This document shows, piece by piece, positions 54,304-63,501 of a stretch of DNA of 64,000 bases. Every line of letters starts with the position of its first letter. Positions within the stretch are counted from its first letter, which is position 1. The DNA is from Paraburkholderia sabiae (GTDB lineage: Bacteria > Pseudomonadota > Gammaproteobacteria > Burkholderiales > Burkholderiaceae): positions 5,642,001 through 5,706,000 of the forward strand of contig NZ_CP125295.1 of NCBI RefSeq assembly GCF_030412785.1, given 5' to 3'. The position numbers were made by a program, and so were the translations under genes. Under the pieces are notes generated by a model that saw nothing but the letters and a program-made list of their open reading frames with translations, made no database searches and was not told the origin of the DNA.

Positions 54304-54699
54304 TCACGATTTCGACCGGGCCTTGAAGACCCACAGCTTCGCGCTGACAAAGTTGACTGTCATGCCCGCGAGCGAGCCGATTGCCACGGCGATCAGTGGT
54401 AGCAGTGAGTTCTTCGTCAGCAGCAGGATCGCGGCGCTATACGCCGCGTAGTTGACGCCGCCGCCGCCTAGCATCGCGAACAGGTAATGCCACCACTCGG
54501 TCCATGCCGACTTGTTGCTACCCTGGACGAACGTGAAGCGGCGGTTGAACTGCCACGTCGACCAGACAGCCGCGACGAACGACACGGCGCGACCGACGAA
54601 ATAGCCCGCGCCGAGCGCGAGCATCCCGTACAGCACACCTGCATCGACGATGAAGCCGATCACGCCAGCGATTGCGAAGCGCAGCAGTTCGCGTCTCAT
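54304..54699 (-). CDS. gtrA: GtrA-family flippase-like membrane protein (1)
   Basis: 131 aa with four helices: LLRFAIAGVIGFIVDAGVLY, AVSFVAAVWSTWQFNRRFTF, a third around GGGGVNYAAYSAAILLL and IAVAIGSLAGMTVNFVSAKLWVF. This is the GtrA pattern, thought to flip undecaprenyl-phosphate-linked glucose or similar sugars. Its start overlaps the end of gtrB by 4 bp. A related protein is encoded at 62722. Confidence 0.92.
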   Translation of the reverse strand: MRRELLRFAIAGVIGFIVDAGVLYGMLALGAGYFVGRAVSFVAAVWSTWQFNRRFTFVQGSNKSAWTEWWHYLFAMLGGGGVNYAAYSAAILLLTKNSLLPLIAVAIGSLAGMTVNFVSAKLWVFKARSKS

Positions 54700-55670
54700 T
54701 TCACGGCCTTCGCTTCCACTACTGCGCGCTCGAGTTCAACATCCAGTGCGGGCACAGAAAGGTAAGCGAGACGCTTCACTTCGGCGCGGCCGTGGGTGAC
54801 GGTATCGAGTATCACACCGCACACTAGGAACAGCGCCGCGAAGATCATCAGCGCGGCGCACAGCACCGCCGTTGGAAGACGTGGCACGAGGCCTGTTTCA
54901 AAGTATGTTTCGACCAGGGGCACGGCGAGCACGATCGACGCTAGCGCACTGACCACCGTGCCGATCGAGAAAAACGTGAGCGGCCGCTCGGCACGGAACA
55001 GCTTCACGATCATGCCGAGAATGCGAAAGCCGTCGCGATACGTGTTGAGCTTGCTGACAGAGCCTTCGGGCCGCGATTTGTACCGCGTCGCGAGTTCGGC
55101 AACGGGCATACGCAGTTCGAGCGCATGGACCGTCAATTCGGTCTCCGTTTCGAAGCCTTTCGAATGCGCGGGAAACGACTTTACATAGCGGCGCGAGAAC
55201 ACACGATAGCCCGACAGCATGTCGGTGAACGTACGGCCGAAGATCGACGCGACGAACCGCGTGAGGATCACGTTGCCGAAGCGATGGCCGAGACGATACG
55301 CTTCCTGCTCGTCCGTATGACGGGTCGCCACGACCATATCGAGCGCGTCTTCGATGAGACGCTCGATCATCTGCGGAGCGGCGTTTGCATCGTACGTGTC
55401 GTCGCCATCGACGAGCACGTACGCGTCCGCGTCGATATCTGCAAACATCCGCCGGATCACGTTGCCCTTGCCCTGATACGCGACCTGACGGACCACGGCG
55501 CCGGCTGCGCGCGCTACCTCGCTTGTGTTATCGGTCGAGTTGTTGTCGAACACATAGATGCGGGCGTTTGGCAGTACCGCCCGGAAATCACGCACGACCG
55601 AGCGCACGGTTGCGGCTTCGTTGTAGCAAGGAATCAGGACAGCTAGACGAAGTGACTCGGGAAAGGACAT
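54696..55670 (-). CDS. Dolichol-phosphate-type glycosyltransferase (GtrB-like, GT2)
   Basis: 324 aa. The GT-A domain has RLAVLIPCYNEAATVRSVVR, YVFDNNSTDNT, AYVLVDGDDTYDA (DxD) and GYRVFSRRYVKSFP; two C-terminal helices (FFSIGTVVSALASIVLAVPL and AVLCAALMIFAALFLVCGVI) anchor it. Such enzymes put a sugar on undecaprenyl phosphate at the cytoplasmic face. It is the first gene of the gtrB-gtrA-GT-C operon on the minus strand. Confidence 0.9.
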   Translation of the reverse strand: MSFPESLRLAVLIPCYNEAATVRSVVRDFRAVLPNARIYVFDNNSTDNTSEVARAAGAVVRQVAYQGKGNVIRRMFADIDADAYVLVDGDDTYDANAAPQMIERLIEDALDMVVATRHTDEQEAYRLGHRFGNVILTRFVASIFGRTFTDMLSGYRVFSRRYVKSFPAHSKGFETETELTVHALELRMPVAELATRYKSRPEGSVSKLNTYRDGFRILGMIVKLFRAERPLTFFSIGTVVSALASIVLAVPLVETYFETGLVPRLPTAVLCAALMIFAALFLVCGVILDTVTHGRAEVKRLAYLSVPALDVELERAVVEAKAVK

Positions 55671-55823
55671 CGGCGACGGGGAAGAGAATAGTATGGTTGT
55701 CGGCGCGGGTGACAGCCGCGCACGCAGAGCGTGGCCATTTTATCGCACGCATATCGTGGCGCCTGATTGTTCGTGACGCGTCGTTGCAAATCCAGGGCAA
55801 AGCACCACGAACAACGAACATGA

Positions 55824-55846
55824 GAAAGGCGCCTCGGCGCCCTTTT
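55824..55846 (-). terminator. Rho-independent terminator after the WbpM-like gene
   Basis: On the minus strand GGGCGCCGAGGCGCC forms a strong GC stem, preceded by AAAA and followed by TTT, 3 bp after the stop codon of the gene at 55849. It is nearly symmetric, but the only gene ending here is on the minus strand. Confidence 0.6.
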
Positions 55847-55848
55847 CT

Positions 55849-57747
55849 TCACATCGAGGCCCGCTTGTCCGGAGACGGCGACACGCTGCGAAGCGGCGGA
55901 GAAGTCAGCATCGGCTGATATTCGGCGACCCAGCGGCGCAGATCGCGGCGCACTTCGTCGTCCGTCAGCACGCGATGCTGCATCAGCCATGGCAACAGTT
56001 CGTCGAGCAGATTGTCCGGCACGCCGCGTGCCTGCGCCGTCCGCAGCTTCGGATGCGGCGTGCGCGTCGTCGTTTCCTCATCGGCGAGCAGTTCTTCGTA
56101 CAGTTTCTCGCCAGGCCGCAGCCCCGTGAATTCGATGCGGATCTGCTCTTCCGTAAAGCCGTACAGGCGGATCAGGTCGCGTGCGAGATCGACAATTTTC
56201 ATCGGCTCGCCCATGTCGAGGATGAAGATCTCGCCGCCGTGACCCATGCTCGACGCCTGCAGCACGAGTTGCGAGGCCTCAGGTATCGTCATGAAGAAGC
56301 GCGTAATTTCCGGATGGGTGACGGTGACGGGGCCGCCCTTCGCGATCTGCTGCTGGAACTTGGGGATCACGCTGCCCGCACTGCCAAGCACGTTGCCGAA
56401 GCGCACCGTCTCAAACTGCGTGCGCTTGCTGGCCTGCTGCAGCGCCTGACAGGCCATTTCCGCGAGGCGCTTGCTTGCGCCCATCACGTTGGTCGGGTTG
56501 ACGGCCTTGTCGGTCGAAATCAGCACGAAGCGCTTCACGTCGTGGCGAATTGCCGCGCGCGCCACGCGATAGGTGCCGAGCACGTTGTTGCGCACGGCCT
56601 GCCACGCGTTCTGCTCTTCCATCAGCGGCACATGCTTGTAGGCGGCCGCATGATAGACGATGTGAGGCGTGAAGCGTGCCATCACCTGGTCGAGAAGCAG
56701 CGAGTCTTTCGCGTCACCGATTACAGGGATGATCGACAGGCCGGGGAAGCGTTCGTGCAGTTCTTCGACGAGCCGATACATCGCGTATTCGGAGATATCG
56801 AAGGCGATCAATTGCGCCGGCTGGAAGCGCAGAATCTGACGGCACAGTTCCGAACCGATCGAGCCACCCGCCCCGGTCACCATGACAACGCGCGCGTGCA
56901 GCAGCGCCTCGACGTGCGGCGTGTCGATATGCACGGGCTCACGACCAAGCAGATCTTCGAGGTCGATATGGCGCACGCGGGACAGCGAGGCCTGGCCTTC
57001 CGTCATATCCGCGAGCGCAGGCAAAACCATCGCGCGCACGCCCGCGCGCAAGCACAGCGTCGCCGCGCGGCGCTGCTGTTCGACGGGTGCGGACGGTATC
57101 GCGATGATCGCGTATTCGGTCTTCATCGCCTCGGCAATCTCGGGCAGCTTGCCGATCGGACCGAGCACCTTGTAGCCGTAAATCTCCCGGCCTTGCTTCG
57201 AGACATCGTCGTCGAGCAGGCCGATCAGGCGCCATTCGCTCGAACGCGACAACTCGCGCGCGAGCATGGCGCCCGCCGTGCCCGCGCCGATTACGACGAC
57301 AGGCTTGCCCTGCGCAACGAGGCCGCCGTACAGATAGAACTCTTTCGCCGCGCGGTACAGCGCGCGCGAGCCGCCCATCGCGAGGAACAGTAGCAGCGGC
57401 GAAACGAGCAGCACGGAACGCGGAACTATCGGCACGGGCTGGATCATCACGGCGAGAATCATCGACAGCAACGCGCCCGTCGCGACCGCTTTCGAGATAC
57501 GCATCAGGTCCGGCAGGCTTGCGAACACCCACATGCCGCGGTACAGGCCGAAGATGCGGAACATCACACCGTAGACGGGGAGCACCCAGATGAGCGCGTG
57601 TAGCGCGCCGTCGCGGAAATCGACAGGCACGGCGCCGTTAAAGCGGATCACGTAGGCGACGAGCCACGTGCCCGCGACGGCGGCCAGGTCGAAAAGGAAA
57701 GCGCTGAAGGATAGCCAGCTGGCTTTGGATCTGAGCATCAGCGTCAT
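55849..57747 (-). CDS. wbpM: WbpM/CapD-type nucleotide-sugar 4,6-dehydratase (membrane-anchored)
   Basis: 632 aa. Four N-terminal helices, then a first Rossmann domain (PVVVIGAGTAGAMLARELS, about 150-170) and a second, catalytic SDR domain from about 290 with VVMVTGAGGSIGSELCRQ, VYHAAAYKHVPLMEEQ and LISTDKAVNPTNVMGASK. In the active-site Tyr-x-x-x-Lys position it has Met-x-x-x-Lys (the SMK variant), a feature of WbpM-type UDP-GlcNAc 4,6-dehydratases. It makes a precursor for 6-deoxy-amino sugars such as FucNAc or QuiNAc. It overlaps the WecA-type gene by 4 bp and ends at a terminator. Confidence 0.93.
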   Translation of the reverse strand: MTLMLRSKASWLSFSAFLFDLAAVAGTWLVAYVIRFNGAVPVDFRDGALHALIWVLPVYGVMFRIFGLYRGMWVFASLPDLMRISKAVATGALLSMILAVMIQPVPIVPRSVLLVSPLLLFLAMGGSRALYRAAKEFYLYGGLVAQGKPVVVIGAGTAGAMLARELSRSSEWRLIGLLDDDVSKQGREIYGYKVLGPIGKLPEIAEAMKTEYAIIAIPSAPVEQQRRAATLCLRAGVRAMVLPALADMTEGQASLSRVRHIDLEDLLGREPVHIDTPHVEALLHARVVMVTGAGGSIGSELCRQILRFQPAQLIAFDISEYAMYRLVEELHERFPGLSIIPVIGDAKDSLLLDQVMARFTPHIVYHAAAYKHVPLMEEQNAWQAVRNNVLGTYRVARAAIRHDVKRFVLISTDKAVNPTNVMGASKRLAEMACQALQQASKRTQFETVRFGNVLGSAGSVIPKFQQQIAKGGPVTVTHPEITRFFMTIPEASQLVLQASSMGHGGEIFILDMGEPMKIVDLARDLIRLYGFTEEQIRIEFTGLRPGEKLYEELLADEETTTRTPHPKLRTAQARGVPDNLLDELLPWLMQHRVLTDDEVRRDLRRWVAEYQPMLTSPPLRSVSPSPDKRASM

Positions 57748-58751
57748 ACCTTAGATTGTCTGGACAGTGTGGATTGGAAACGGCGCCAACGCAGATCGAC
57801 GATGCTTCCGACGACAACCAGAACGCCAGCCCATCCCACGACGATGCCCCACTGAGTCGCGGCAGAACGGCCGAGTGCGAATAAAGCAAGGGCTATGCCG
57901 ATGATCATCATCGCATACCACGCCCATGCGGTGCCTGCATGGCCGACGCCGGAACGCACCATGCGTTGATAGTAGTGCTCACGGTGCGCTTGCCAAAATT
58001 TTTCGCCGCGCGCGAGCCGACGTGCGAGCGTCACCGACGCATCGCCGATGAACGGCGCGAACACGAGTGCCGGGAACCACACGGGCCACGCGCCGCCGCG
58101 CCAGCCCCAGTAGCCGAGGGCACCCGCGAGATAGCCGAGAGAAATCGAGCCCGCGTCGCCAAGAAAAATCCGTGCCGGGTGGAAATTGAAGAACAGGAAG
58201 CCGAGCGCGGCGGCCGCTATCGCCAGCGACGCCAGCGCCAGTTCCGGCATGGGATGCCCGGAAAGCAGCGCTGCCGCCGCGTAGCCCCCAAAGCCGAACA
58301 GCGCCATGCCCCCAGCGAGACCGTCAGCGCCATCCATGAAATTGTAGAGATTGACCAGCCAGACCATCAAAAATGCCAGTGCCACCAGCACCCACCACTG
58401 CGCGGCGGCGGGAAACATCGCGACGAACGCGATCACGGCGATCAGATGCGCAGCGAAGCGCACGCGCGCGGGCAAGCCACGGCGATCGTCGATCTGCGAG
58501 ACAGCGGCGAGGAACGCCGTCGCCAGCGCGACGAACCACAGCGACGGCGCGACGAGCAGCATTGCCACGACAGTGACGGGCACGATGCCCCAGCCGCCGA
58601 CGCGCGGCGTCGGCCGCACGTGGAGCGAGCGGTCATTGGGGATGTCGGTCGCGAGGCGCCATGCGAGACCCGTCTTGAGCAACAGGTACTGGATCGCTGC
58701 GCAGGCGCAGACGGCCACGCCGGCGACGAGGGGAAGAGTCCACGGAGACAT
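57744..58751 (-). CDS. Glycan-initiating sugar-1-phosphate transferase, MraY/WecA family (2; WbpL-like)
   Basis: 335 aa from the ATG at 58751; a frame seven codons longer is open. About 11 helices. Motifs: HVRPTPRVGGWGIVPV, WLVNLYNFMDGADGLAGG, ARIFLGDAGSISLGYLAG and AHREHYYQRMVRSG. With WbpM directly downstream and an epimerase upstream it fits the O-antigen initiation step with a FucNAc- or QuiNAc-type sugar, as WbpL does with Fuc2NAc in Pseudomonas. The exact donor is inference. Confidence 0.92.
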   Translation of the reverse strand: MSPWTLPLVAGVAVCACAAIQYLLLKTGLAWRLATDIPNDRSLHVRPTPRVGGWGIVPVTVVAMLLVAPSLWFVALATAFLAAVSQIDDRRGLPARVRFAAHLIAVIAFVAMFPAAAQWWVLVALAFLMVWLVNLYNFMDGADGLAGGMALFGFGGYAAAALLSGHPMPELALASLAIAAAALGFLFFNFHPARIFLGDAGSISLGYLAGALGYWGWRGGAWPVWFPALVFAPFIGDASVTLARRLARGEKFWQAHREHYYQRMVRSGVGHAGTAWAWYAMMIIGIALALFALGRSAATQWGIVVGWAGVLVVVGSIVDLRWRRFQSTLSRQSKV

Positions 58752-58779
58752 CAGTGAATCTTGCATCTGCATGAACGGG

Positions 58780-59742
58780 TCAGTGAGTCGAACGATACCA
58801 GTCGGCGGTTGCCGACAGGCCTTCGTCGGTTGAATACGGCGGTTGCCAGCCGAGCATGTCGCGAATATGCGATGTATCGACCTGCAGACCGCCGATCAGA
58901 CGATCGACCTGCGCGGAGCGGCCCGTCAATCGCCCCGCCGCGCGCAGCCAGCTGGCCGGCACGGGCAGCAGCCGCGCCGGCTTGCCGAGATGCCGCGCGA
59001 GCGCGCGCACCAGTTCCGCGACGGTCGGTGCGGTACTGTCCGCGACGTGAAAGCACTGGCGGACCGCGCGCGGATCGGTCGCGCAATGCGCCAGCGCGTC
59101 GGCCAGGTTGCCGACGTAGATCATGCTGCGCCGCGCATCGGCGCCACCAAGCGGCAGCGGCACACCGCGCCAGACGGCGTCCATCAGTCGCAGGAAGTTA
59201 GCGCGCACTTGCGGTCCGTAGACGAGCGGCGGGCGCGCAATGACGATCTCCAGTCCCGTCGCGTCGCCGAGCCGGATGAGGCCTTCTTCGGCGGCACGCT
59301 TCGAGCGACCATACGCGTCGTCGATGCGCGGCGCATCGTATTCCCGCAAGGGCCTGCCATTGTCGGTTTCCGCGACCGCCTTGATGCTGCTGACGAACAG
59401 GAAACGCGGCACCCCATGCTGCTGCGCGACTGCGGCGAGCCGCAACGTGCCGTCCACATTGGTCGCGCGGAACGCGGCATCCGGGTCTGCGGCCGTGTCG
59501 TGCATCACATGCACGCGCGCAGCCAGATGCACGATGCAGTCGGCTGCCAGGCCGGCGGGCCAGGTTTCGGCGATGCCGTTGTAGTCCGTGCTCGAGTCGA
59601 TCCACTCCGTCACGCCGTCGACGCATCCGCCCGAACGCCGCACGAGTCCCGTCACGCGATGACCTGCGTCGAGCAGCGCGCGACACAACGCGCGTCCGAC
59701 GAACCCGTTCGCTCCGCTCACGACTACATGACTCATAGCCAC
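58780..59742 (-). CDS. NAD-dependent epimerase/dehydratase (4-epimerase or WbpV-like 4-reductase)
   Basis: 320 aa. Extended SDR with VVSGANGFVGRALCRALL at the N-terminus, HLAARVHVMHD, the catalytic FVSSIKAVAE with YGRSKRAAE (Tyr-x-x-x-Lys) and VIARPPLVYGPQVRANF. It probably reduces or epimerises the 4-keto sugar made by the WbpM-like enzyme. An in-frame ATG two codons later is also possible. Its start overlaps the preceding glycosyltransferase by 10 bp, so the four genes from 60578 to 55849 are one operon. Confidence 0.9.
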   Translation of the reverse strand: MAMSHVVVSGANGFVGRALCRALLDAGHRVTGLVRRSGGCVDGVTEWIDSSTDYNGIAETWPAGLAADCIVHLAARVHVMHDTAADPDAAFRATNVDGTLRLAAVAQQHGVPRFLFVSSIKAVAETDNGRPLREYDAPRIDDAYGRSKRAAEEGLIRLGDATGLEIVIARPPLVYGPQVRANFLRLMDAVWRGVPLPLGGADARRSMIYVGNLADALAHCATDPRAVRQCFHVADSTAPTVAELVRALARHLGKPARLLPVPASWLRAAGRLTGRSAQVDRLIGGLQVDTSHIRDMLGWQPPYSTDEGLSATADWYRSTH

Positions 59743-60578
59743 TTCCAGCCGAAACGGTTGAAGAACCGGAACGCCGACGCGACGAACATCCGGATGTGTG
59801 CGGAGCCCTTCCGCGCCGCGCCGCCGCCGTGATGAAGCACGCGCATCGCGGGCAGATAGGCGATCCGGGCGACTTCATGCGTGCGCAGGCTCAGGTCGTA
59901 ATCCTCGAAATAAAGGAAATAGCGAGGGTCGAAGCCCGCGAGCTGCTTCAGCACGTTCGTTCGATACAGCATGAAGCAGCCGCTGACGATGGGCGGATCC
60001 CATACGATGTCGCGGTCGTTGATGACGTCGCGCATTTCGTAGCGCGCGAGGCGCCGCGTGAAGAAGCGGCGCACGCGTGCAGGCAGGAAGCCGCGGACGA
60101 ACAGGTCGAGCAGCGTCGGGTAGCGGCGGCACAGATACTGAATGCTGCCGTCTTCGTCGCCGATGCGCGGCGTCAGCAGGCCGACGTCCGGATGGCTTTC
60201 GAAGAAATCGACCGCGCGCACCAAGGCGTTCCGGTCAAGATCGATGTCCGGGTTGAGAACGAGGTGATAGTAATAGGTGGCGCCCTCGATGGCCAGATTA
60301 TGGCCGCGGCCATAGCCTACGTTGCCGTGTCCCGCAATGATCGAGCACGTCGCGCCGCGCGCGCGCAGATCGTCGACGGACGCCGTCGTATCGGGCGATC
60401 CGCCGTTATCGACAAGACTGACGTGCAGTTTGAAGGCCGGATGGGCCTCTTTTAGTTCATCGTATGCGGCAGCGAGACTTCTCAGTGTCTGTGCGAGCTG
60501 CTGCGGGTCCGTACGATATACGACCAGGGACACGGAGAGACCCTCGTTCTCATTGCCCGACTCACGCGTAGTGTTCAT
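59733..60578 (-). CDS. Family 2 glycosyltransferase (rhamnosyltransferase-like)
   Basis: 281 aa from the ATG at 60578; the open frame reaches 60671 but the extra residues look unlike the family. LSVSLVVYRTDPQQLAQTLR begins the GT-A fold, with VSLVDNGGSPD, GHGNVGYGRGHNLAIEGA, YYHLVLNPDIDLDRNAL (DxD) and PPIVSGCFMLYRTNVLKQ, then DYDLSLRTHEVARIAYLP. This is the WbbL/RfbF rhamnosyltransferase-like pattern. It is the first gene of the minus-strand O-antigen operon. Confidence 0.9.
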   Translation of the reverse strand: MNTTRESGNENEGLSVSLVVYRTDPQQLAQTLRSLAAAYDELKEAHPAFKLHVSLVDNGGSPDTTASVDDLRARGATCSIIAGHGNVGYGRGHNLAIEGATYYYHLVLNPDIDLDRNALVRAVDFFESHPDVGLLTPRIGDEDGSIQYLCRRYPTLLDLFVRGFLPARVRRFFTRRLARYEMRDVINDRDIVWDPPIVSGCFMLYRTNVLKQLAGFDPRYFLYFEDYDLSLRTHEVARIAYLPAMRVLHHGGGAARKGSAHIRMFVASAFRFFNRFGWKWL

Positions 60579-61136
60579 GTGGTTAAAGCGGCGTGTCTGG
60601 TGGGCGACACTGTATTTTTGGTAGGGGCAAATCGGAGTCGCAAGTTTGCGGAAAATGCGTGGATTCGGCAACCCGATTTTCGCTTTGTTACCGTAAAGGA
60701 ACAGTAATTAACGAGACAAGGCGAATCGAAGGCGTATCAATATTTCCGCATTCTTTCCACCAGACGCTTTCGCTTGCTGAATAAGGAACGACGAAGTAAA
60801 GTCGCGTGCATTTTGTAGACGCGCATCGGCGGACGGCGAGCGCACCGGCAGCATGGGCACGAATCCGGCCTGTAATGGGCGGGCGACTCTCAATATTGCG
60901 GCATATGATGCGATTACACGCTGCATGAGCGGCCTTGGAGACGTTTCCCCCTCGAGCGCGGAGAGTTGGAAAATATTATCCCGCTCATCGCGCCCCTCGC
61001 AGCACGATATGGCGGGCTTGGAGCGCGAGATGTCGATCGACGGAATGCGCTCGCCGCGCCCACGAATCCGCGTCGGGACGGCGTTTCCCGTGCTGCATCG
61101 AGCGCGGTCCAGAACACTATTGCTTTAAGGCTTCTC
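60579..61136. other. Divergent intergenic region before manC copy 2
   Basis: 558 bp. It should carry promoters for the minus-strand O-antigen operon and for manC. A TATGAT lies at 60904-60909 on the plus strand with no good -35. TTTAAGG (about 8 bp before the ATG) is the manC ribosome-binding site. The middle section is AT-richer than flanking genes. No gene is supported. Confidence 0.4.
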
Positions 61137-62570
61137 ATGGCGAACCTACCCATCGTGCCCGTCATCCTCGCTGGCGGCTCCGGAACCCGGTTGTGGCCCC
61201 TTTCCCGAGCGCTATTCCCGAAGCAGTTCCTGCCGCTCACGGGCGAACGCACCATGCTGCAGGAAACGCTGAACCGGCTGGAAGGTATCGAGGGCCTGTG
61301 CAGCCCACTGGTCGTGTGTCACGACGACCATCGGTTCATCGTGGCCGAGCAGCTGCGCCAGCACCATTCGCTCGATGCAACCATTATCCTCGAGCCCATT
61401 AGCCGCAACACCGCCCCCGCCATCGCCGTCTCGGCGCTCCGGGCGCTGCGCAACGATACCGACCCGCTTCTGCTGGTTCTCGCCGCCGACCACGTGATCC
61501 GCGATGTCGGGGTGTTCCATCGAGCCGTCGCGGCGGCCGCCCAGGTCGCCGAAACGGGCGCGATGGCGACGTTCGGCATCAAACCCGTCGCGCCGGAAAC
61601 GGGCTACGGCTACCTGCGCGCGGTGCCCGGAGAGCAAGGCCAGGTGATGCGACTTGCGACGTTCGTCGAAAAACCCGATCTGGATACCGCACGCGCCTAC
61701 CTGGCGTCCGGCGAGTATTTCTGGAATAGCGGCATGTTCCTGTTTCGGGCATCGGTTTATCTCGAAGAACTCGAGAAGTTCGCCCCGGACATGCTGGCGG
61801 CCTGCCGCGCTTCGCTCGACGCCGCCAAGGACGACCTGGACTTCGTGCGCCTGGACAAGGAAGCGTTCGCCCGGTCGCCGGAAGACTCTGTCGACTACGC
61901 CGTCATGGAGAAAACCGACAAAGCAATGATCGTCTCGCTCGATGCGGGCTGGAGCGATGTCGGTTCGTGGTCTGCGCTGTGGGACGTGGCCGAGAAGGAT
62001 GGCGAAGGCAACGTGACCAAGGGCGACGTGATTGGCTTCGGCAATGAAAACTGCTTCCTGCAATCGTCGGGCGGCCGCCTGGTGGCAGCTGTCGGACTGG
62101 AGGATCTGATCGTTGTCGACACGGACGACGCGGTTCTGATTGCGAACAAAAAGGACGTCCAGCACGTCAAGAAAATCGTCGAGAAACTGAAGGCCGAACA
62201 GCGATCGGAAGCCGTTCAGCACCGCCTGGTCTACCGTCCGTGGGGAAGCTACGATTCGATCGACAAAGGCGCGCGCTATCAGGTCAAACGCATCACCGTG
62301 AACCCCGGCGCCAAGCTCTCCGTGCAGATGCACCATCATAGGGCAGAGCATTGGGTGGTTGTTTCGGGCACCGCCCGTGTTCAGAACGGCGAGCACGAAA
62401 CGCTGCTGACCGAAAACGAGTCGGTTTATATTCCGGTGGGGAACGTCCATGCGCTGGAAAATCCAGGAAAAATCCCACTGGAATTGATCGAGGTCCAATC
62501 CGGCGCTTATCTCGGCGAAGACGACATCGTGCGCTTCGACGACCGCTACGGTAGACACGAAAGGAATTAA
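61137..62570 (+). CDS. manC: Mannose-1-phosphate guanylyltransferase / mannose-6-phosphate isomerase, copy 2
   Basis: 477 aa from the ATG at 61137; 57 more codons are open upstream but do not match the family. Pyrophosphorylase motif [22 protein letters not shown] is at the N-terminus, followed by [29 protein letters not shown] and FWNSGMFLF, and the C-terminal cupin isomerase with [21 protein letters not shown] and [13 protein letters not shown]. It lacks the N-terminal insertion of copy 1. It is followed by gtrA and a GT2 gene, so GDP-mannose made here may feed a lipid-linked mannose step. Confidence 0.95.
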   Translation: MANLPIVPVILAGGSGTRLWPLSRALFPKQFLPLTGERTMLQETLNRLEGIEGLCSPLVVCHDDHRFIVAEQLRQHHSLDATIILEPISRNTAPAIAVSALRALRNDTDPLLLVLAADHVIRDVGVFHRAVAAAAQVAETGAMATFGIKPVAPETGYGYLRAVPGEQGQVMRLATFVEKPDLDTARAYLASGEYFWNSGMFLFRASVYLEELEKFAPDMLAACRASLDAAKDDLDFVRLDKEAFARSPEDSVDYAVMEKTDKAMIVSLDAGWSDVGSWSALWDVAEKDGEGNVTKGDVIGFGNENCFLQSSGGRLVAAVGLEDLIVVDTDDAVLIANKKDVQHVKKIVEKLKAEQRSEAVQHRLVYRPWGSYDSIDKGARYQVKRITVNPGAKLSVQMHHHRAEHWVVVSGTARVQNGEHETLLTENESVYIPVGNVHALENPGKIPLELIEVQSGAYLGEDDIVRFDDRYGRHERN

Positions 62571-62721
62571 AGGTCAAGCCCCCGGCGCGTGCGCCTCACC
62601 GCGCTCGTCGCCGGGTGCCCGTTCATGTACCATACGGCACTTGGCAGTCTTGCGACCGAAAGGACAGCACTCCTCGCGCAAACGGTGTGGGCCGTCGATA
62701 TCCCACTTAGGCAACCAGCAT

Positions 62722-63180
62722 ATGACCCGCTTCTTTTCGATCGCCTTTATTAGGGAAATTTTTGCATTCGGTGTCGTCGGTACAATCGGCTTTGTCGTCG
62801 ACACCAGTGTCCTTTATCTGACGAAAGGCCATTTCGGCCTCTTCTACGGCCGGGCGACCTCTTTCGTCTGCGCTGCATTCACGACCTGGCTCATCAACCG
62901 GGCGTGGACTTTCAAGAACAAGCGTTCGTCGCTCGACGCGAAATCCGAATTCGCAGTTTATTTCCTTCTCATGCTGATGGGGGGCGCCGTCAATTATTCG
63001 GCCTACTATTTCGTTGTATCGAAATACCCCGTTGCGGCGTCACATCCGATCATCGGCGTCGCCGTAGGCAGTATCGCCGGCATGTTCGTCAACCTCATGA
63101 GCTCTCGCATGATCCTGTTCAAACACCGGGACCGGTCGGTCGAGACCGCCGATGTGCCGCTTCATGCCGAAATTGGTTGA
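62722..63180 (+). CDS. GtrA-family flippase-like membrane protein (2)
   Basis: 152 aa from the ATG at 62722; an upstream frame to 62641 is unlikely. Four helices: IREIFAFGVVGTIGFVVDTS, ATSFVCAAFTTWLINRAWTF, AVYFLLMLMGGAVNYSAYYF and IIGVAVGSIAGMFVNLMSSR, then a short charged tail. Same family as 54304 but only distantly similar. It precedes a dolichol-phosphate mannosyltransferase-like gene, forming the second lipid-linked-sugar module of the window. Confidence 0.9.
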   Translation: MTRFFSIAFIREIFAFGVVGTIGFVVDTSVLYLTKGHFGLFYGRATSFVCAAFTTWLINRAWTFKNKRSSLDAKSEFAVYFLLMLMGGAVNYSAYYFVVSKYPVAASHPIIGVAVGSIAGMFVNLMSSRMILFKHRDRSVETADVPLHAEIG

Positions 63181-63501
63181 TCGCCAGAAGTCGGCCGGCC
63201 GTCATTTGGCCACCGCGTCGACTCTTCGCTAAATTACGACTGCGCTGCCGTGCACGCGTGCGGTCGCGCCGTCATGCGCATTGCCACCTGGAGCGGCTTT
63301 GCGTATTCATTCAGAAGAATGACTCGCCATTTATTAAAAACTGGAGCCAGCTGCCAAGGCTTGCGTGACCCGTATCCTGCGAATCCGGCCATACGCCGGC
63401 GCTGAATCGAGAACAGGAACACCCCGCGGGACAGCCGACCGCCAGCACTTCAATCGCTCCTTTTACGAAATTTAATGATAGTGTTCAAGGAATCGCCCTT
63501 C

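Noticed and set aside
60966..61136. 57-codon N-terminal extension of ManC copy 2
   Set aside because: The extension does not resemble the family, and the ATG at 61137 has AAGG at a good distance followed by the conserved start.
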